From Arbacia lixula (taxonomy: Eukaryota; Echinodermata; Echinoidea; Arbacioida; Arbaciidae): a stretch of 64,000 nt of DNA. The stretch covers positions 11,373,395-11,437,394 of the forward strand of contig OZ022577.1 of NCBI GenBank assembly GCA_963669155.1. Reading direction: 5' to 3'. Positions 60,391 through 64,000 of this stretch are shown here, one piece after another. The stretch's first letter is position 1. The number at the start of each line of letters is the position of its first letter. Below the pieces are notes generated by a model. The model saw only the letters and a program-made list of their open reading frames with translations, searched no databases and was not told where the DNA came from. The position numbers and the translations under genes were made by a program.

Positions 60391-63300
60391 GTAAGTTGAA
60401 AACAAGTTTGGCTCTCTCTTAAAACAGCAATGTGCTTTGAAGCACAATTCTGTTTGGGTATGAACTGATAACTCTTGATTAAGTGTTTTAATGTTTATTA
60501 AAGATAATCGTCTTCTTTTGTTTTGTACAATCAATGATTAAAAAAAAACTTGCTCCTCAAGCCAGTTTGTCTGTGATGAATATGACACACTACAAACTGG
60601 CAGAATAAGCCTTTTACCCGCTTGAAAACATGCATTAAATTTTTAAAGGAGATATATGGTAAAGCATGTACTTTGTTTAAAATGGGACAATACTAAATTT
60701 GACACAAATTTACTCTTTTCCTACAAACCACAAAGTACAATGTGCAGCTTTTGTGCACTGGTTCAATTTTCTCATTTAGCCATGATTACCTGTTTCTGGT
60801 ATAGAAAATTTGGCATGACAGATGTGATTAACTCTGGAGCAGAAAATTTGTAAGATCTTTACATGTATAATGGACAAATAGCACGAAAGAGCAAAAGATC
60901 GCTGGATCAGTTAATGGCTTATTCAGCTGGTATTAGTCATGGTATTATGATTATGCATTTTGTCCCATATTCTGTATTCTCTACATGTTTGCTATCTCTA
61001 CATGTAATGAGTCATTATGGGCAATTTGCAGTTCGCATTGAGGTCACCACAAAGTTATCACTCTTTGATGTCTGAAACATAAGGTTTACATACATGTACT
61101 GTACATTATGCAGCTATATTTACAATGTACACATGGGCTAAAAACATGTTATGCACATAATTTGCATTAGACATGTACTGTACAATACACATATTCATGT
61201 AGAGTATGAGAGAGACTTCGCAGAATGATGTTTGCTTTCATTGGCCATTGCTTTGTTTGTCTTTCATGGCGCATGTATTTCCTTGCCAATAAAACTGAAA
61301 GAAACAAAGGGAAGTCAAGCCAGCCATATTTCGTGAGAAAATTGAAAGTGAGAATCCATTGACAGCGAGAACTCCAAGGCATGCAGGCACTCTTACCCTT
61401 CCACGTAAATTTGAAACTTTCCGCAATATCGCATCGTCACTTCCAGCGGCATTGCCCGCAGTTTGCAAACATTCCTTTATCGGATAGGCTGCGAGAGAGA
61501 GAGACCCGTCTAATTAAAATCAATACCAACAAACTTTGTATGGTATTCAGTGTGGCAAGAGTACTTGTCCGTGTCTCAAAGCACTTGATAATTAATGCTG
61601 AAACCAGAGGAATATGTAGGGGTAAATGAGGTAGAATATGATGTCTGGCGTGGTGTGAGGTGACGTCGCAACAAGGCTTATGTCTCTTCCCACAATCCTG
61701 TTCACTGCCGTGAGATTGCACAAATACCCACTAGCTGTAGGGAAGACACGGTTCTGCTTTCTTTGTCTATCGATTGTCTTCTCCACCAGGCCATATTGGG
61801 TTTCAGGATGGAAGGGGCTGGGAGGGTGGGGTGGGGTGGGGCAGGCCTCTTGGGCCAAGGCTTGGACATACAATCTTCTCAGGTGAGAAAAATGGAATTC
61901 ATATCTCCCTGTAATTGACAATGGTGACTCCAGGCAGCTGTTTACACAGTGACTGCAGACTTCTTTATTAAGTTGACGTCAGGCAAGAGGAGGATAGTAT
62001 TCTTTCAGGAGAAAAGTATTTTTATGGAATCAGAGTGTGGAAATGCTTGACTTAATGCATGTACCTATTTTAAAAAAGAATGACTTTGCATCTTGATTAT
62101 CTTGCACAATAAGTGACCATTTGATAAATGAATTTGCTGAGGAATCTTATCAGATAAAAGTGTAATGAAGATCTCATTGTTTCTATTTGAATAAGAAGTT
62201 AAGAAAATTCAAATTAATACAGAAAACATTTCTTATACATATGAGAAGAATGTCTTATGCATACGAAAACATGCAGACGGACGAGACTATAAGCAGAAAT
62301 ATTCTGGTTATACAGTATGCATATCTTGAATGCAGATTTCTACAAATGCTAAGACCTTCTTCAGAAGCTCATCTGTACTGAATCCCATTCCCACAGTGCA
62401 TTATCGGTCCCATCATTTTAGCTTGAAAAGAAATCCATTGAGTAACCAGTCGGACTGACTATTCACCACTGGAGGCCACATCATCTTCTAGCATTGCACC
62501 TGATTTGTGAAATACCACACGGAGCTCGGCAGGTGATCTTTTCGCTAGATTTAATTCATGCCATTTGATTCTCAGTATAATGAGCAATGTAGCACGCATG
62601 GATGTGCAAAGAATCCCCTGGGATGGTGGGGATGGTGGATTCATGTGCAAAAGAATGCAATTTACATACTCAGATTGCTGAGATTTAGGTTCTTATTTTT
62701 ATTTGATCCGCTTTATTGTTTTACTCTGTATTTTCATACACAGTTTACATACTGTACCTGTAGTAAGTCTAGACACTGATAAACTTTCCAAGGACTTGTG
62801 GCCAAATGAGTTTCATAATTCTCTGAAAGTGCAGGAATCGAGCTGGTAAAGAATGTGTTGGGTGTGTATCATGAAAGATATTTGGAGACAGTCACAAAAG
62901 TCACAAAGGGGCTTCATGGCTTTTTATTTTGTATACTTTGTTTGGTTGTTTGTCTGTGCGGGCATTCCATCTTCAATGTGTGGTGCATGCAGCTGTCTGG
63001 TAACGGTGATCAAAAGAGGCATGTGGGTGAAGAAAGAATGAAGAATGGACTCCTGGCATAGAATGATGGGTCAGAGGAGCTGGAGAAGTGAAAGGAATGT
63101 TACTGCTGGCTTTATATGGATCCAGAACTGACTCTCTCCTTTTCCTTAAAAAAACATTTTGTAACATTCAGAGCTGACGTGTACCCCATCTTTGCATACA
63201 ATATATCTGGTTTTACGTACACGTATGTATAAAGCCAGAATTGTGTTTTTCAAATATGTATGTATTTAACTTTTTTTCCCCGAGATCTACCAATAGTGGG

Positions 63301-63751
63301 CATTTTCTGTCATCGCAGAATATTTGCATTATTGGCCATACATGTAAGTATTAAACATTTTCAACTTCAAATACATCATATTTTGGTTGCAGTGCAACTG
63401 TACAACTCGGATTCAAAATACTGGGAATGAATATTTCCTTGCTATTTCTACTGTGTGGCCAAGGATGCTCGCTTGATAATGTACAACCTTGGTCGGACCG
63501 CGCCTTGTATGAAGGCGAATATCAGTTTACCCCTTATCAAGAAAGATGGACACTCTAGTCTTCAGCAAAGATCCATTCCAATTCCCATGGGGACAGTGCA
63601 ATGTACTGGCCTGGGCAGATGTAGTATTGGAATGTGATAAATCACAGACTGGCCAAACAACATAGCTTTCCCCCAAGCGAGATAATGGATGACCCAATGA
63701 CAGCAGTGTATACAGATAAAGGTCCCTCATTTTCTCCTTCTCTCTCCCTAA

Positions 63752-63844
<93 letters not shown>
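63752..63844. repeat. (TC)n microsatellite
   Basis: About 93 bp of CT repeats with almost no interruption. Confidence 0.95.
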
Positions 63845-63847
<3 letters not shown>

Positions 63848-63857
63848 TGTCTCCTAA

Positions 63858-64000
63858 ACCCCGTTCATATACACCGCCTATCCGCGAAAAAGGCGCAACA
63901 TTTGCGGCAATTTTTCCGATGCATTACCGATAGCTGCGTATATGAACGGGAATCGCTCAAATAATGCGGTATTTGCTTCCTCCTTTTTTGCGCTTATTTT
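63858..64000. mobile_element. E-family element, copy 3 (cut by window end)
   Basis: Starts CCCCGTTCATATACACCGCC and shares CGATGCATTACCGATAG and ATGAACGGGAATCGCTCAAA with the copies at 6289 and 40026. It appears to be the least decayed copy. Confidence 0.85.

Larger units (their letters stand above)
60391..64000 (+). other. PTK7-like intron 2 (continues beyond window)
   Basis: No second Ig exon is recognisable in 3.6 kb. It contains a (TC)n tract at 63752-63844 and, at the edge, an E-family left end. Confidence 0.65.

Overview
This is a 64 kb piece of animal nuclear DNA. Coding sequence is split into short exons with GT..AG splice sites, introns run from 0.8 to 13 kb, the DNA is AT-rich, and it is packed with short inverted-repeat transposons and microsatellites. 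The frequent TACATGTA-type motifs, repeat style and intron sizes suggest a marine invertebrate deuterostome, most likely an echinoderm such as a sea urchin. That is an inference from style; no species marker was found. I see no prokaryotic operon, phage, CRISPR array or other defence system.

Three genes can be supported. (1) Positions 46171 to 7059, minus strand: a complete nine-exon ACBD3/GCP60-type gene. Its exons join with fully consistent phases into 505 codons: an acyl-CoA-binding domain, a charged E/R-rich helix, a Q-rich region and a C-terminal GOLD domain. (2) Positions 52602 to 49495, minus strand: a three-exon SAMD15-like gene of 137 codons (a SAM domain plus a conserved C-terminal block). 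(3) From 54909, plus strand: the first two coding exons of an Ig-domain cell-surface gene that best resembles PTK7; the rest lies beyond the window. Genes 2 and 3 are divergent, with 2.3 kb and a GA microsatellite between them. Two phase-compatible candidate exons of an unidentified gene lie at 4949 to 3180 (minus strand).

Between exons the window is a catalogue of non-autonomous DNA transposons. They include about eleven copies or fragments of a palindromic element with TTAA ends (A family), a 530 bp TTAA family in two opposite copies (B), a GCCCCGTACTAT family in three copies (C), many small hairpin elements starting with a G-run (D, I and L types), a GTTCATATAC family (E), a 1.38 kb pogo/Tigger-like element inside the SAMD15-like gene (G), and nested insertions. 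Two ACBD3 exons carry decayed local duplications of their 3' splice-site edge. In both cases an A-type element end lies beside the duplication.

The three genes show no evident functional link. ACBD3 is a Golgi scaffold, the SAM protein is of unknown role, and PTK7-type receptors act at the cell surface. The unusual material is in the exon-edge duplications and transposon architecture rather than in a new gene system.
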